DNA of 64,000 nucleotides from Nitrospirota bacterium (GTDB lineage: Bacteria; Nitrospirota; Nitrospiria; Nitrospirales; UBA8639), in the NCBI GenBank assembly GCA_029864405.1, contig JAOTTP010000002.1:31678-95677 (forward strand). Direction: 5' to 3'. The notes under the pieces were generated by a model, which ran no database searches, had not been told where the DNA came from, and worked only from the letters and a program-made list of their open reading frames with translations. Below are positions 9,324 to 19,380 of this stretch, in pieces; within the stretch, counting starts at the first letter, position 1, and each line of letters opens with the position of its first letter. The position numbers were made by a program, and so were the translations under genes.

Positions 9324-10223
9324 ATGAAGAATGGCAAATTGAACATTTCTCCGGGACTTCCCCTTCCTGATATATCCCGGATCCAAGAAAGTTTTGGGAT
9401 GGTAGCCCCTCACGGAGAGCGGATGGTTTCTCGATTTTATGATGTGTTGTTTGATAAATTCCCAGAATTTCAGACCTTTTTCCCTCAGAGCCATTTATCC
9501 CAACAATATGCGGCGTTTCTAAACGGATTGCGCACCCTCATCTTACACATGGAAAACCCTCAAGAATTACGATCTACCCTTGTTCAATTAGGCAAACGGC
9601 ACCAAAGGTATGGTATTAAAAACAAACATTACCCTCCTGTCGTATATGCCCTATTGCACGTGCTGACCGAATTAGGGGAGGGACGCATAGATGGAAAAAC
9701 ATATGACGCTTGGGAAAATTTCCTTCACCTGATGAGAGCCATTATGCTTGAGAGCCACTCCCTGGAAGTGTTGCCTGATAAAGATCGGAATGGGAAGTCC
9801 CTCATTGCTGTGGCTGGAAGCAATACAAAAAGAATCCTGCTCATTGATGATGACCACCAACTTCTGGACCTCTATCAATCATACTTGGAGCTCGAAGGGT
9901 ATCTCTGCAGTCAAGTTTCGGATGTGGCCTGGGCATTTACCCATATTCAAATGAGTCACTATGACCTCGTCCTGACGGATTTCCAAATGCCCGTGATGAA
10001 TGGTATTCAGTTACGGAGAAATCTTGAATATGTGGGTAATGGCTGTTGTCCGCCATTTGTCTTGGTGACAGGGAGTCTCAATCAGGAGATTCGAAGACAA
10101 GCGTTAGAGTCCGGATTCGAGGCAGTGCTGAAAAAGCCGCATGACCTTACTGAGCTGGGTTCTCTCATAGGAAAAGTCTTAAAGAAATCTATGGGTTTTC
10201 AAGGAAATGTACAGAATATGTGA
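9324..10223 (+). CDS. Bacterial globin fused to C-terminal receiver (REC) domain
   Basis: Globin N-terminus (IQESFGMVAPHGERMVSRFYDVLFDKFPEFQTFFP...LGKRHQRYGIKNKHYPPVVYALLHVL, proximal His in HYP) then REC (ILLIDDDHQLLDLYQSYLELEGY...LVLTDFQMPVMNG...VLKKPHDL). ATG 9324 after AAAGGAAAC; ORF opens at 9261. Confidence 0.85.
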   Translation: MKNGKLNISPGLPLPDISRIQESFGMVAPHGERMVSRFYDVLFDKFPEFQTFFPQSHLSQQYAAFLNGLRTLILHMENPQELRSTLVQLGKRHQRYGIKNKHYPPVVYALLHVLTELGEGRIDGKTYDAWENFLHLMRAIMLESHSLEVLPDKDRNGKSLIAVAGSNTKRILLIDDDHQLLDLYQSYLELEGYLCSQVSDVAWAFTHIQMSHYDLVLTDFQMPVMNGIQLRRNLEYVGNGCCPPFVLVTGSLNQEIRRQALESGFEAVLKKPHDLTELGSLIGKVLKKSMGFQGNVQNM

Positions 10224-10328
10224 AACGGGATGGAGGAAGATGCGAAGCGGTGTTTCCCCTAAATTACGTGCGTGTGTTTGCTAGGGATCTAAGCTGCAGG
10301 GGCTGCGAGAATTTTTTATGGGTCTAGT

Positions 10329-12193
10329 CCTCAAATAAGTGTGATTTTATTTTGTGCTCAACACGAAAAGGCCGGAAACGCCTTCCAGGATTGGCTATAA
10401 TGCGTTTGAAAGAACAGATCATAGCACCCACCCAGGAGGCATTTCCGGTGAAGAAGCTTAGCACGAAACAGAGCCGTCGGAACATCACACAACGCAAGAC
10501 GAAGGTTGCGGCACGGCATGCCCAGGCGGGACACTGGTCCGCGCAGGCCCAGCCGATGTTTGGATCGGGCAAGGTCCACTATGAGGTGGGCGGCAACATG
10601 GAGGCGATGAATTATGGGGGGATTGCCCCCGTGCATCGACTGGTGACCAAGTTGGGATTGCGTGCGCAGATCGATGCAGACTTGAGCCTGTTGAAGGTGC
10701 ACTTGCCGTATCATGAGTCCGATCATGTGCTGAATATTGCCTACAATGTCCTGTGCGGTGGGACCCGGCTGGAGGACATTGAGCGGCTTCGCCATGACGT
10801 GGCCTACATGAATGCCTTGGGCGCGGACTTGATTCCGGATCCGACCACGGCCGGCGACTTCACGCGACGCTTGACAGAGGCCGATGTGCTCACGCTGATG
10901 GAATCAATCAATGCGATCCGCCCAAAACTCTGGGCCGGGCGAGGCGCCGAACGGCTGTGGCCGATCGCCTACATGGATATCGATGGCACGATTGCCCCAA
11001 CCTCTGGGGCATGTAAAGCCGGGATGGACATCTCCTATAAGGGCATCTGGGGCTATGCCCCGCTGATCATCTCCCTCGCCAATACCAAAGAAGTCTTGTA
11101 TCTCGTCAATCGCCCGGGCAATGCGCCGAGCCATCAAGGGGCCGCGGCCTGGATCGACAAAGCCCTGACGCATCTGGTCCCCTATGCCCCACGCGTCTGC
11201 ATGCGGGGGGATACGGACTTTTCACTGACCAAGCATTTCGACCAGTGGGCTGAGACCGTGGACTTTATCTTCGGCATGGACAGCACCGCGACGTTACGAA
11301 CCTGTGCCGAGGCCCTCAGCGAAGACCAGTGGAGCCGACTGAAGCGCCAGCCCCCAGACGACACGCTGCCCGGAACCACGCGTGAACGATTCCAAGAAAA
11401 CGAGAAGGCGCGGATTGTCAAAGAGCGCGGCTACCTCAATCTGCACCTCAACGACGAGGATGTGGCCGAGTTTGAGTACCAGCCCGGCAAGTGCACCCGT
11501 CCGTATCGCGTCGTGGCCCTGCGCAAGAACATCAGCAAGATGAAAGGGGAGAACGTGCTGTTCGATGAGATTCGGTACTTCTTCTACATCACCACGCGGC
11601 CGGACCTGAGCGCGGCTGAGGTCGTGGCGTGTGCCAATGAGCGGTGTGATCAGGAAAATGTCATCGAGCAACTCAAGAACGGGGTCAATGCGCTGCGCCT
11701 GCCGGTCTACGATCTCGTCAGCAACTGGGCCTACATGGTCATAGCCGCTCTGGCCTGGAACATCAAATCATGGTTTGCCATGATGCTGCACCTGAAGAAG
11801 GATCGAGACACCTACATTCGGATGGAGTTTCGACGGTTCATGAACAGCTTCATGTTGATCCCCTGTCGCGTGGTGCGGCAGGCTCGAAGTATTGTGGTTC
11901 GGATCCTGGGCTATCAGCCGACGTTGGATCGGCTCTTCAGTGCGTGGAACGCCATCGAACGAACTGGCTTTGGCTAGCGCCATCGAGGCTAGACGTTCGA
12001 TGGGCCGATCGCCGAGCGTGCGAGTCAGGAGGGGTGTGGCGTGAAGAGGAAAAACGGCCAAATTTTGAATGCGGGCTCGTTCTGGTTCGGTGGCAACGAG
12101 CTCGCTGACGGTCGGTCGTGGCATCGCCCCAACCCCGAAGGCGCCATCAACGTCCAAAATGGGCAAGCAATCCAATACACGCTTATTTGAGGG
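10329..12193 (+). mobile_element. IS1380-family-like insertion sequence
   Basis: Inverted ends CCTCAAATAAGtGTG (10329) and CaCGCTTATTTGAGG (to about 12193); flanked by CTAG(T) on both sides; single transposase inside. Confidence 0.85.
10448..11977 (+). CDS. IS1380-family transposase
   Basis: RNITQRKTKVAARHAQAGHWSAQAQPMFGSGKVHYEVGGNMEAMNYGGI...GDTDFSLTKHFD...; GTG at 10448 behind AGGAGG; ORF track opens at 10352. Confidence 0.87.
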   Translation: MKKLSTKQSRRNITQRKTKVAARHAQAGHWSAQAQPMFGSGKVHYEVGGNMEAMNYGGIAPVHRLVTKLGLRAQIDADLSLLKVHLPYHESDHVLNIAYNVLCGGTRLEDIERLRHDVAYMNALGADLIPDPTTAGDFTRRLTEADVLTLMESINAIRPKLWAGRGAERLWPIAYMDIDGTIAPTSGACKAGMDISYKGIWGYAPLIISLANTKEVLYLVNRPGNAPSHQGAAAWIDKALTHLVPYAPRVCMRGDTDFSLTKHFDQWAETVDFIFGMDSTATLRTCAEALSEDQWSRLKRQPPDDTLPGTTRERFQENEKARIVKERGYLNLHLNDEDVAEFEYQPGKCTRPYRVVALRKNISKMKGENVLFDEIRYFFYITTRPDLSAAEVVACANERCDQENVIEQLKNGVNALRLPVYDLVSNWAYMVIAALAWNIKSWFAMMLHLKKDRDTYIRMEFRRFMNSFMLIPCRVVRQARSIVVRILGYQPTLDRLFSAWNAIERTGFG

Positions 12194-12432
12194 CTAGTTT
12201 GTGCAAAACATTGCGATGCGTGAATACCCAATCTGCGTGGAAACAATGGGTGTTCTCCTGATTGGGAGGGAGTCATCTGGTTTTCACACTTAAGGGAAAG
12301 AATGCGCATAGGGGTTTAGAGCGACCTCATCATGCAGCCAGGCGGGAGGAAGTGGGCAATAACCTGTTTGGGGGACTGCGTGAGGAGTGAGCCGAAAGCT
12401 TTTGTCTAGGACCCCTTGAGGGAATCTGAGGA

Positions 12433-12468
12433 AGAAAAAGCGATGACCCACGGAGATTCCGTGGGTCA
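12433..12468 (-). terminator. Putative intrinsic terminator for the 12495-12911 minus-strand ORF
   Basis: Perfect 11-bp stem TGACCCACGGA/TCCGTGGGTCA followed on the minus strand by TCGCTTTTTC. Confidence 0.65.
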
Positions 12469-12494
12469 GGAGATTAACATGGAACGGGGAAAAA

Positions 12495-12911
12495 CTATCC
12501 GACGAGTTCTGCGACTGGTTTCTGAAAAGATCGGTGGCTGTGCTTTCGGAATTTTGTCCATTTTCGTGTAGAAGAAGCTGGCTCTAGAGTTGGTTGCGGA
12601 GTGGGATTGAGTGTGGGCTGGCCTTCCTCTGTAAAGGTATGTTCCACCCGTTGGAGTTCCTTGAGACGAGCCTGGTGTTGCTCCAATTCCCAGGCCACCG
12701 CTTTTGAGATTCGCGCCACCTGTCTGCGTAATTGGTTCATGGCGTGCTCATGTTGTAATAATTCGCTTTTGCGAGCCAGGCTTATGTACCGGCTATCTAC
12801 ATACATCATTTGTCGATCCCTCCTTGTGTTGAAGACCTTCTCATTCACTGTATTGATGAATCCAATTGCCCGTTGGCCTATAGGAAAAAGCAAACGTGTT
12901 GCCACATTCAA
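12495..12911 (-). CDS. Hypothetical protein with coiled-coil-like centre
   Basis: 139-codon ORF with a terminator-like hairpin just downstream; no recognised domain. Confidence 0.5.
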   Translation of the reverse strand: MNVATRLLFPIGQRAIGFINTVNEKVFNTRRDRQMMYVDSRYISLARKSELLQHEHAMNQLRRQVARISKAVAWELEQHQARLKELQRVEHTFTEEGQPTLNPTPQPTLEPASSTRKWTKFRKHSHRSFQKPVAELVG

Positions 12912-13629
12912 TTCTTCTGAGGATCTGATACGTAAGGCCTTGATGCCTCATCATATTTTCATAACTAGATCTTCAAGTGGTGTATACCCTGAATCCTGAG
13001 ATGGGTGAAAACGGTCAATGTTTTTTACCATTAGCACAAAACGATTCATGTATTGTTAAGCATCAAGAAAGGTTTGACCATATCTGATGTAAAACGCCAA
13101 TAACATGAGAAAAGTTTTCGACAGATGAAGATATTCCACGATGTTTTCTATCCTGATGCAGATTGGGATATTTTGTGGGATGCCTCACCTTGCAGTCCCC
13201 TGGCTGCTTTTTTCCGGTCTTGTTGCTTTTTATGCTATTTCAATTATGGTAGGTCGCTGAATCCACTTTTTTCTCAAAGAAAAATGATGTAGGCAATAAC
13301 ATTGAGTATGATAGGGTTTTAGATGTTATTACCTGTTGGTTTTTGTAATTATAGAGACAGAAGTGCTTTTTGGGCGACGCTGTTATTTATCCCGGAAAGG
13401 TGCACACTTGACTCATCCTGATATTCCGAACGAATCAAAAAAATCTCGGCTAGAACTCCATACGAGCCAGATATAGTCCTCCGTCGGTTGAACTTGTGGT
13501 TATCAACTCCCCAAAAATCAATTAGACTTTAGGAAATCGATGGAAATCCGAATGGTTGTAGAATCTGTTGAATTCGGCCTGAGCATTGATTGAATGTCAA
13601 ACCCCCGAATCATTTACAAGAAGGACTGT

Positions 13630-14397
13630 ATGTCCATAAAAAAACTATCCCCGACACAATTCCAGAAGAAGTTGCTTGATGTCATGGCCCAGAAGCATCA
13701 TTGGGCCTGGTCGTATTTTTCCGGTCCGACTCTGACAAAAGCGCAACTGAAGATTCATTTCCAGCAGGAATATGCTGTGTATGTTCGTGACTTTCCGGTA
13801 TTCCTGGCGCGTATACATGGAAAGAACCCGCCGCTGGAAGTCCGGCGAATGCTGGCTGAAAATATTTATGAAGAAGATACCGGGAAGCTGTCATTGGGGA
13901 CTTCACATCCGGAACTCTTTATGAAAATGATGAAGGGCTTAGGATTTCGCCCAGGCGATTTTGAGAAAATTCGGTCGTTGCCTGCGACCCGGCGCTACCG
14001 GGCATGGTTGGATCGAATCTCCAATAGTTCTGATTGGGTTTTGGGAGCAGCCGTCATGACGATATTTGTCGAAGGCAGCGTCAATGATCGTCAGGAACTC
14101 CTCCATCCCGCCAAATCAAAAACCCGCCGGCATATTCAGGAAAAGATCACACATCATCCACTGGTGCAGTATCAGGGAGTTTCTCCCAAGGCGATGGATC
14201 TCATTCGAGCGCATCAAATGGTGGAGGCCGGTCATCGCCATGATGCCTATGCGATGGTCGTGAATTATGCTCAAGAGATCTCGCAGCAGGAAGCAGTTCT
14301 CACGTTTATGGAGAAGAGCCTGCAGCATTGGCTTCGCTATCGTGATGGGGTCGCCCGTGCCTGTGGTTTAAGGAAAAGCGAGGGGGAAATCCGCTGA
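13630..14397 (+). CDS. PqqC/TenA-like iron-containing redox enzyme family protein (CADD-like)
   Basis: HWAWSYFSGPTLTKAQLKIHFQQEYAVYVRDFPVFLARIHGKNPPLEVRRMLAENIYEEDTG...EGSVNDRQEL...; ATG 13630, ORF opens at 13594. Confidence 0.7.
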   Translation: MSIKKLSPTQFQKKLLDVMAQKHHWAWSYFSGPTLTKAQLKIHFQQEYAVYVRDFPVFLARIHGKNPPLEVRRMLAENIYEEDTGKLSLGTSHPELFMKMMKGLGFRPGDFEKIRSLPATRRYRAWLDRISNSSDWVLGAAVMTIFVEGSVNDRQELLHPAKSKTRRHIQEKITHHPLVQYQGVSPKAMDLIRAHQMVEAGHRHDAYAMVVNYAQEISQQEAVLTFMEKSLQHWLRYRDGVARACGLRKSEGEIR

Positions 14398-14532
14398 GGC
14401 GATGAGAGATTAGCCTTGGTACCGTCCCTTACCGTGAAGACTGATGAAAAACGGGAACGTTCTTAATCTGGATCTTTTCTGACATTTCCTCCACAATAGA
14501 CTTTTCCAATTTTGCAGTAGGAGGGAAATGAC

Positions 14533-14946
14533 ATGGCCACGATTGGGCAATTCATGACACGGAATCTGAGTTTTGTGACTGAAGATGCCAGCATTCAGGA
14601 AGCGGCTACACACATGTATACCAAGCGGATTGGTTCCTTGTTGGTCAAGCAGGAGTCTGAATTTTCTGGAATTGTAACCGAAACGGATGTAGTGCGCGCG
14701 GTGGCTGAACAACCTGCCCAGGTTGAACGCTTGAAGGTGAAGGAACTGATGTCCAGCCCGATTATAACCGTAGATCGGAATATGTCTGTCCATTATGCCC
14801 GGGATCTCATGGCCGATCGGAAAATACGCCACTTGGCCGTCACCGGGGAAAATGGAGAAATCGTTGGAATTATATCGGTGCGAGACCTTTTGGCCTACTT
14901 TAAAACAGTAGCGAAGGAGCTCAAAACACCTGAAGAGGATAGGTAA
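14533..14946 (+). CDS. CBS domain-containing protein
   Basis: Two CBS repeats: MTRNLSFVTEDASIQEAATHMYTKRIGSLLV... and MSSPIITVDRNMSVHYARDLMADRKIRHLAV. Confidence 0.9.
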   Translation: MATIGQFMTRNLSFVTEDASIQEAATHMYTKRIGSLLVKQESEFSGIVTETDVVRAVAEQPAQVERLKVKELMSSPIITVDRNMSVHYARDLMADRKIRHLAVTGENGEIVGIISVRDLLAYFKTVAKELKTPEEDR

Positions 14947-15020
14947 ACCTGACCATAGATGATCAGGGAAAGTATTGAATCTCTGAAATGATTACTGGTG
15001 ATGAGGCATTTCTGGTGAGC

Positions 15021-16097
15021 TTACTCAATTTTTGCTTCTTCGGCTTGTTGAATCAGGAGGGACAGACGCTCTTCTTCTTGTCGAATGCGCGTAATCCGTT
15101 GTTCAATCCAGGGGCCGATGTGTTCTTTTTTTGATTTGGCTTGACCCTCCAAGACAGCAATTTCCTCTCGAATCGCTTCACGCTGCTCTTTTAACGCCTC
15201 TATCTGTGCCATCGCGTCGGCTTTGTCAAAGATGAGTGATTCAGGATTACTATCCACAGCATTTTCTTCTACATGCGGCAATTCTGAGGATTGGAGCGGC
15301 AAGACTCGAATGCCATCCTCTAGCCGGCGTTGATTCATGACGACGGGAGAGACAATTTCGATTCCGGCATCATGCAGGGTAGTGAGCATTTTCGCGCGAA
15401 GCTTTGACCGTGCACTGAGCAATTGTTTGACTTCACTTAAAAATCCAGATACTCGATAGGTTACGGAATAATCCCCGAGCTCCATGATGTGGACAAACGG
15501 GTCTTTGAGTTTGGCGGCGAGAGCGGCTTCCGCTAAGAGTTTTTCAATGGTCTGGTGGGAGATGTCATATCCTAAGGATACCGTGGCGGAAACAATCGTG
15601 CCGGATGAACGAAGCACGGTTATCGGGTGAGAAACCAAAAATAAGTTGGGAAGGGTCGTCAGATCGCGTTCTTCTGTTTGTATTTCCGTGTGAAACAAGC
15701 CCCGTTCTGTGACCCGCCCGAATTGATTTTCCACGCGAAGAAAATCCCCCAACCGAAAACTTTGCATGCCTCGTAACATAAAGCCCGCCAAGGCATTCGA
15801 GACGAAGGTCGTGGAAGAAAGGGTAATGACGGCTGTGATCAACAGCGCCAAGAGTTGAAAAAGTTCTTTGTGAGTTTCTTTGTCGAGAGGAAGGGCCAGG
15901 AGAATGAGAACAACCCCAATGCCCACCAGCAGCAACATCCCCACACGGGCTGAAAATCGGTCTTCCTCCTTCAGCCCCCCATTTCGGCGAAAGAAGAACC
16001 AATGGGCCACCCACAATCCTGAACTAACCAGCGCCAGGACCAATAAAATTGGGAGAAAGATCGGGAGGGTAGCAAAAAAGTGGTCCATAAACGTCAT
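15021..16097 (-). CDS. MscS-family mechanosensitive ion channel
   Basis: Pore-helix/beta-domain pattern STTFVSNALAGFMLRGMQSFRLGDFLRVENQFGRVTERGLFHTEIQTEERDLTTLPN; C-terminal coiled coil. Confidence 0.85.
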   Translation of the reverse strand: MTFMDHFFATLPIFLPILLVLALVSSGLWVAHWFFFRRNGGLKEEDRFSARVGMLLLVGIGVVLILLALPLDKETHKELFQLLALLITAVITLSSTTFVSNALAGFMLRGMQSFRLGDFLRVENQFGRVTERGLFHTEIQTEERDLTTLPNLFLVSHPITVLRSSGTIVSATVSLGYDISHQTIEKLLAEAALAAKLKDPFVHIMELGDYSVTYRVSGFLSEVKQLLSARSKLRAKMLTTLHDAGIEIVSPVVMNQRRLEDGIRVLPLQSSELPHVEENAVDSNPESLIFDKADAMAQIEALKEQREAIREEIAVLEGQAKSKKEHIGPWIEQRITRIRQEEERLSLLIQQAEEAKIE

Positions 16098-16281
16098 AAT
16101 GTTAGGAACAGAGAATACCGCATTATGCCCGAATTCGCGGGGAGGATAAAGCTAAAAGGGCAAAAGAATAAGCAAGAGAAAGCTATGCCACAAAGACCCC
16201 CTCCTCGGATTCCTGTCTCCGTCCCGATGAGCACGTGAAAGTCTTTTCCTTGAGACTCCCCAAACTAAAGGTAGAACAACC

Positions 16282-16809
16282 TCAAGCAAACCAGTCGAGA
16301 TGTCGCGATCCTACGGCATCGGCCACAGCGGCGGTTAATCTTTTCCGATCGACCGGTTTGACCAAATAATCGGTTATTCCTTGTTTCATGAGTTGCGTGG
16401 CCGGATCAATATCTGGAAACCCGGTTAGAACGATCAACGGCACGCTAGGGTATTCTCGTTGAAAATATGTGATGGCTTCGATGCCATTGATATTGGGCAT
16501 CCGAATATCCGTGATAATCACATCAATGACCATGGGATGCTCTCCTTCGTTGAGGATGCGGATGGCTTGCGCACCGTCTTCCGCGTTCACGACGTAGTAG
16601 CCGTCCTTTTCCAAGGCTATTCGAACAACTTTGCAAATGTCTGCCTCATCATCAACGACCAGTACTCCTCCCCGATAGCTCTGGCCGGAAAACATACCGG
16701 CTGATCGCTCAGGTGCGTGGGAGGAGCCTTCTTTGGGCATGCCTTTTTTTTCTCCTAGATGCTCGGGTGAAGGGGAATGTGTTTTATGAAGGCGAGTGTC
16801 GGTAATCAT
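16282..16809 (-). CDS. Response regulator (REC domain)
   Basis: VLVVDDEADICKVVRIALEKDGYYVV...DVIITDIRMPNINGIEAI...YLVKPVDRKRL; ATG at 16809 after AGGAGG. Confidence 0.88.
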   Translation of the reverse strand: MITDTRLHKTHSPSPEHLGEKKGMPKEGSSHAPERSAGMFSGQSYRGGVLVVDDEADICKVVRIALEKDGYYVVNAEDGAQAIRILNEGEHPMVIDVIITDIRMPNINGIEAITYFQREYPSVPLIVLTGFPDIDPATQLMKQGITDYLVKPVDRKRLTAAVADAVGSRHLDWFA

Positions 16810-17300
16810 GAGATGAATCCTCCTGGGATGATGATGAATAAAGACAACATAAGAAATGAGAGATAGTTTGTGACCCATGTCCCATTGTGGATGTTTCTCA
16901 AATGAGGGGTTAGGTCCACATGAATTCCAACCATGTAAGAAGAAAAATACTGATAAACATCATGTACGCATTGGTATGAATGAGGACTGGTTGAATCGTG
17001 ATGACGGATGAATCTGATGAGACCCTTATAGAATGCAACCGTTGTGCCGAATTCGCTTAAGGAAGAATGTTCTGCTACCTGGTTGCTATGCCTTTGAAAT
17101 ACATAGAATTTATGGAGAGAGTAGATAAGTATTCGTTTCTCCAACGAAGAAGATGAACGAGGTGTGTATCTAGACAAGGGCTGAATGTATCTAAAGAGAT
17201 ACGAAAAGGTTCAGGAAGAACCAGGGTGGGTTTGACCGGCATCTCTAGGGCTTTCTTTTGATCTGATTCTTTCTGACGCGGAAAAATTCAAGATAGAAGG

Positions 17301-18083
17301 TCAGAGGGGAGGCTTACGAACAATCACGGAGGTGGTGGAGTGGTACAAGGCCCAATGGGTGGAGTCCTGTGAGAGTCTGACATACAGTTGAATGTCTTCA
17401 GGTGAGCATAAGCCGGTCTTGCAATATTCCTGTTCGAGTACCAGAGCAGATTCCCCCATCACCTTAGCCATTGGCGAATTTCCAGGACACAGATGCATGA
17501 GGGATTGAGCGCTTACGATATGAAATCCTGATTCTTGCAGTTTGTGCGGAAGTCGGAGAGCATAGGCGGGATCTAATCCGACATTAATGAACATCTGGCA
17601 AATGGCTCGGTTCACTCTTCCTTGCGGAGTCTCTTGTCCCTGGTCTGGCAATGTCGCCGAGGTGAAGTCCGGTTCTTCGAAGATCGCCCAGCCTCCTGGC
17701 TTGAGGAGAGAGCACAATTTTCTCAGAATTGCCCTCTCCTCTTGATTATGGATGAAGACATACCGGCTATGAAGGAGATCAAAGGATTGTTCTAAGGGAA
17801 CATCAAGAAAGGAGCCTTGGTAAATCTGAACAGGCGGAGAATCATCATTGTGGAGATACGTGGTTTTCTTGTCGATACCCACAGCAAGTCCCGTCGGTCC
17901 CACCCGATTTCCCAGCCAACGCAACATGGACCCTGCCCCTGCGCCTAACTCCAGACAATGCCACCCCGGTTGAATTCCTGTTTCCTCCAACAGCCTGATA
18001 GTGGGATCGTTCGCGGCTTCAACCAATTGTAATCGTTGAAATTCCCGCTCTTCAGATTTGTTATCGAAAATATACTGATTCAT
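17301..18083 (-). CDS. Class I SAM-dependent methyltransferase
   Basis: CLELGAGAGSMLRWLGNRVGPTGLAVGIDKK...LLKPGGWAIFEEPDF; start MNQYIFDNKSEE at 18083. Confidence 0.85.
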   Translation of the reverse strand: MNQYIFDNKSEEREFQRLQLVEAANDPTIRLLEETGIQPGWHCLELGAGAGSMLRWLGNRVGPTGLAVGIDKKTTYLHNDDSPPVQIYQGSFLDVPLEQSFDLLHSRYVFIHNQEERAILRKLCSLLKPGGWAIFEEPDFTSATLPDQGQETPQGRVNRAICQMFINVGLDPAYALRLPHKLQESGFHIVSAQSLMHLCPGNSPMAKVMGESALVLEQEYCKTGLCSPEDIQLYVRLSQDSTHWALYHSTTSVIVRKPPL

Positions 18084-19354
18084 CACCGTTCCTCTGCTGC
18101 TGGTTGTTTCATGATATTCAAGGCCGAATGGCATCCGGCCAGATACCCTGTCGTCCAGGCCCATTGAAAGTTGAACCCACCGATCCGCCCGTCGCAATCC
18201 AACATTTCTCCAATCACATAGAGCCCAGGCACGTGCCGAGAGACCATCGAATGAGCGGATATTTCTTCCAGGGGGACACCCCCTGCCGTGACTTCGGCAA
18301 AGTTCCATCCGCGCGATCCGATGACGGGAAGGACAAGGTTGGTGAGTGTCTGGACCAGATTTCGGCGAGCCTCTTTGGACAGGAGGTTAACGGGAGTGTC
18401 AGAAAGATCAGGTTCTTGAACCCTGGCCAGGGTGGTGGCCACACGCGTGGGTAATTGCTCGGCCAACAGCGTGGGGACGAGTTTTCGTCCGGGGAGGGAG
18501 GCTGCCTGCATGAGCCATTTCTCAATATCTTGGTTGGTGATTTGGGGGAGGCAATGGAGATGAAGGCGGACATCTTCACCCTGTGCGGCCGCGCGAACCC
18601 AAACCCGGCTGGCATCCAAGACCACGGGTCCACTGATCCCGAAATGTGTCCACAACAAGCTGCCGGTGCATCGATGGAATGTTTTTCCCGCAATGGTGGT
18701 TGTGAGCGTCACGTCATGAGAAATGCCGGAAAGGGTGGCATGGAAAAACGAAGGCTCAAGGAGCAAAGGCACTAAGGCAGGATAGGTGGCGGTGACGGTA
18801 TGCCCCAATTGTTGAGCCAACGCCCAACCGGATCCATCGGATCCGGTTTTGGGGAGAGACCGGCCACCAGTGGCGAGAATGACTCGTTTGGCACGAAGCG
18901 TCCCCTGGGAATGTTGGATCGAAAACTTCTCGCCTTCCCTTGTCATGTCCCGAACAAAATGTTGAGTCAAAAGAGAAACGCCCAGGGCCTCGCACCGACT
19001 GAGGAGCCCATCGAGGACTGTTCGTGCTTTGTTGCTCACGGGAAACAGTTTGCCCGTGGCTTCGGTATGTAACGGAACCCCCAAAGAGGCAAACCATCGA
19101 ACGGTGGCCTGTTCGTCGAAGCGTCGAAGGATCCGGTCAATCAGCTTTCTGTTCCCATGGAAGTCGGAAGCGGTGACACGTTGATTGGTGACATTGCAGC
19201 GTCCACCCCCAGACACAAGGATCTTGGCCCCGATGGTTTTAGCACTGTCCAGAAGAGCGATAGAAAGATTCGGGTTTGTCTCCGCGGCGAAAATACCGGC
19301 TGCCAGCCCTGCTGCTCCTGCGCCGATGATGGCGATGTCGATGTCGGAAGGCAT
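18083..19354 (-). CDS. HI0933/BaiN-family FAD-dependent oxidoreductase
   Basis: DIAIIGAGAAGLAAGIFAAE...AKILVSGGGRCNVTN...VILATGGRSLPKTGSDGSGWALAQQLGH...GGFNFQWAWTTGYLAG. Confidence 0.92.
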   Translation of the reverse strand: MPSDIDIAIIGAGAAGLAAGIFAAETNPNLSIALLDSAKTIGAKILVSGGGRCNVTNQRVTASDFHGNRKLIDRILRRFDEQATVRWFASLGVPLHTEATGKLFPVSNKARTVLDGLLSRCEALGVSLLTQHFVRDMTREGEKFSIQHSQGTLRAKRVILATGGRSLPKTGSDGSGWALAQQLGHTVTATYPALVPLLLEPSFFHATLSGISHDVTLTTTIAGKTFHRCTGSLLWTHFGISGPVVLDASRVWVRAAAQGEDVRLHLHCLPQITNQDIEKWLMQAASLPGRKLVPTLLAEQLPTRVATTLARVQEPDLSDTPVNLLSKEARRNLVQTLTNLVLPVIGSRGWNFAEVTAGGVPLEEISAHSMVSRHVPGLYVIGEMLDCDGRIGGFNFQWAWTTGYLAGCHSALNIMKQPAAEER

Positions 19355-19380
19355 AGGGAAAGTGTGGAGCGAGCGAGAAT

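Noticed and set aside
10352-10447. Extended transposase N-terminus from ORF track
   Set aside because: It begins near the IS terminus; GTG at 10448 has a good AGGAGG RBS, so the longer form is unlikely.
12025-12309. Small ORFs at the right end of the IS element
   Set aside because: They lie across the IS terminus and lack RBS or domain support.
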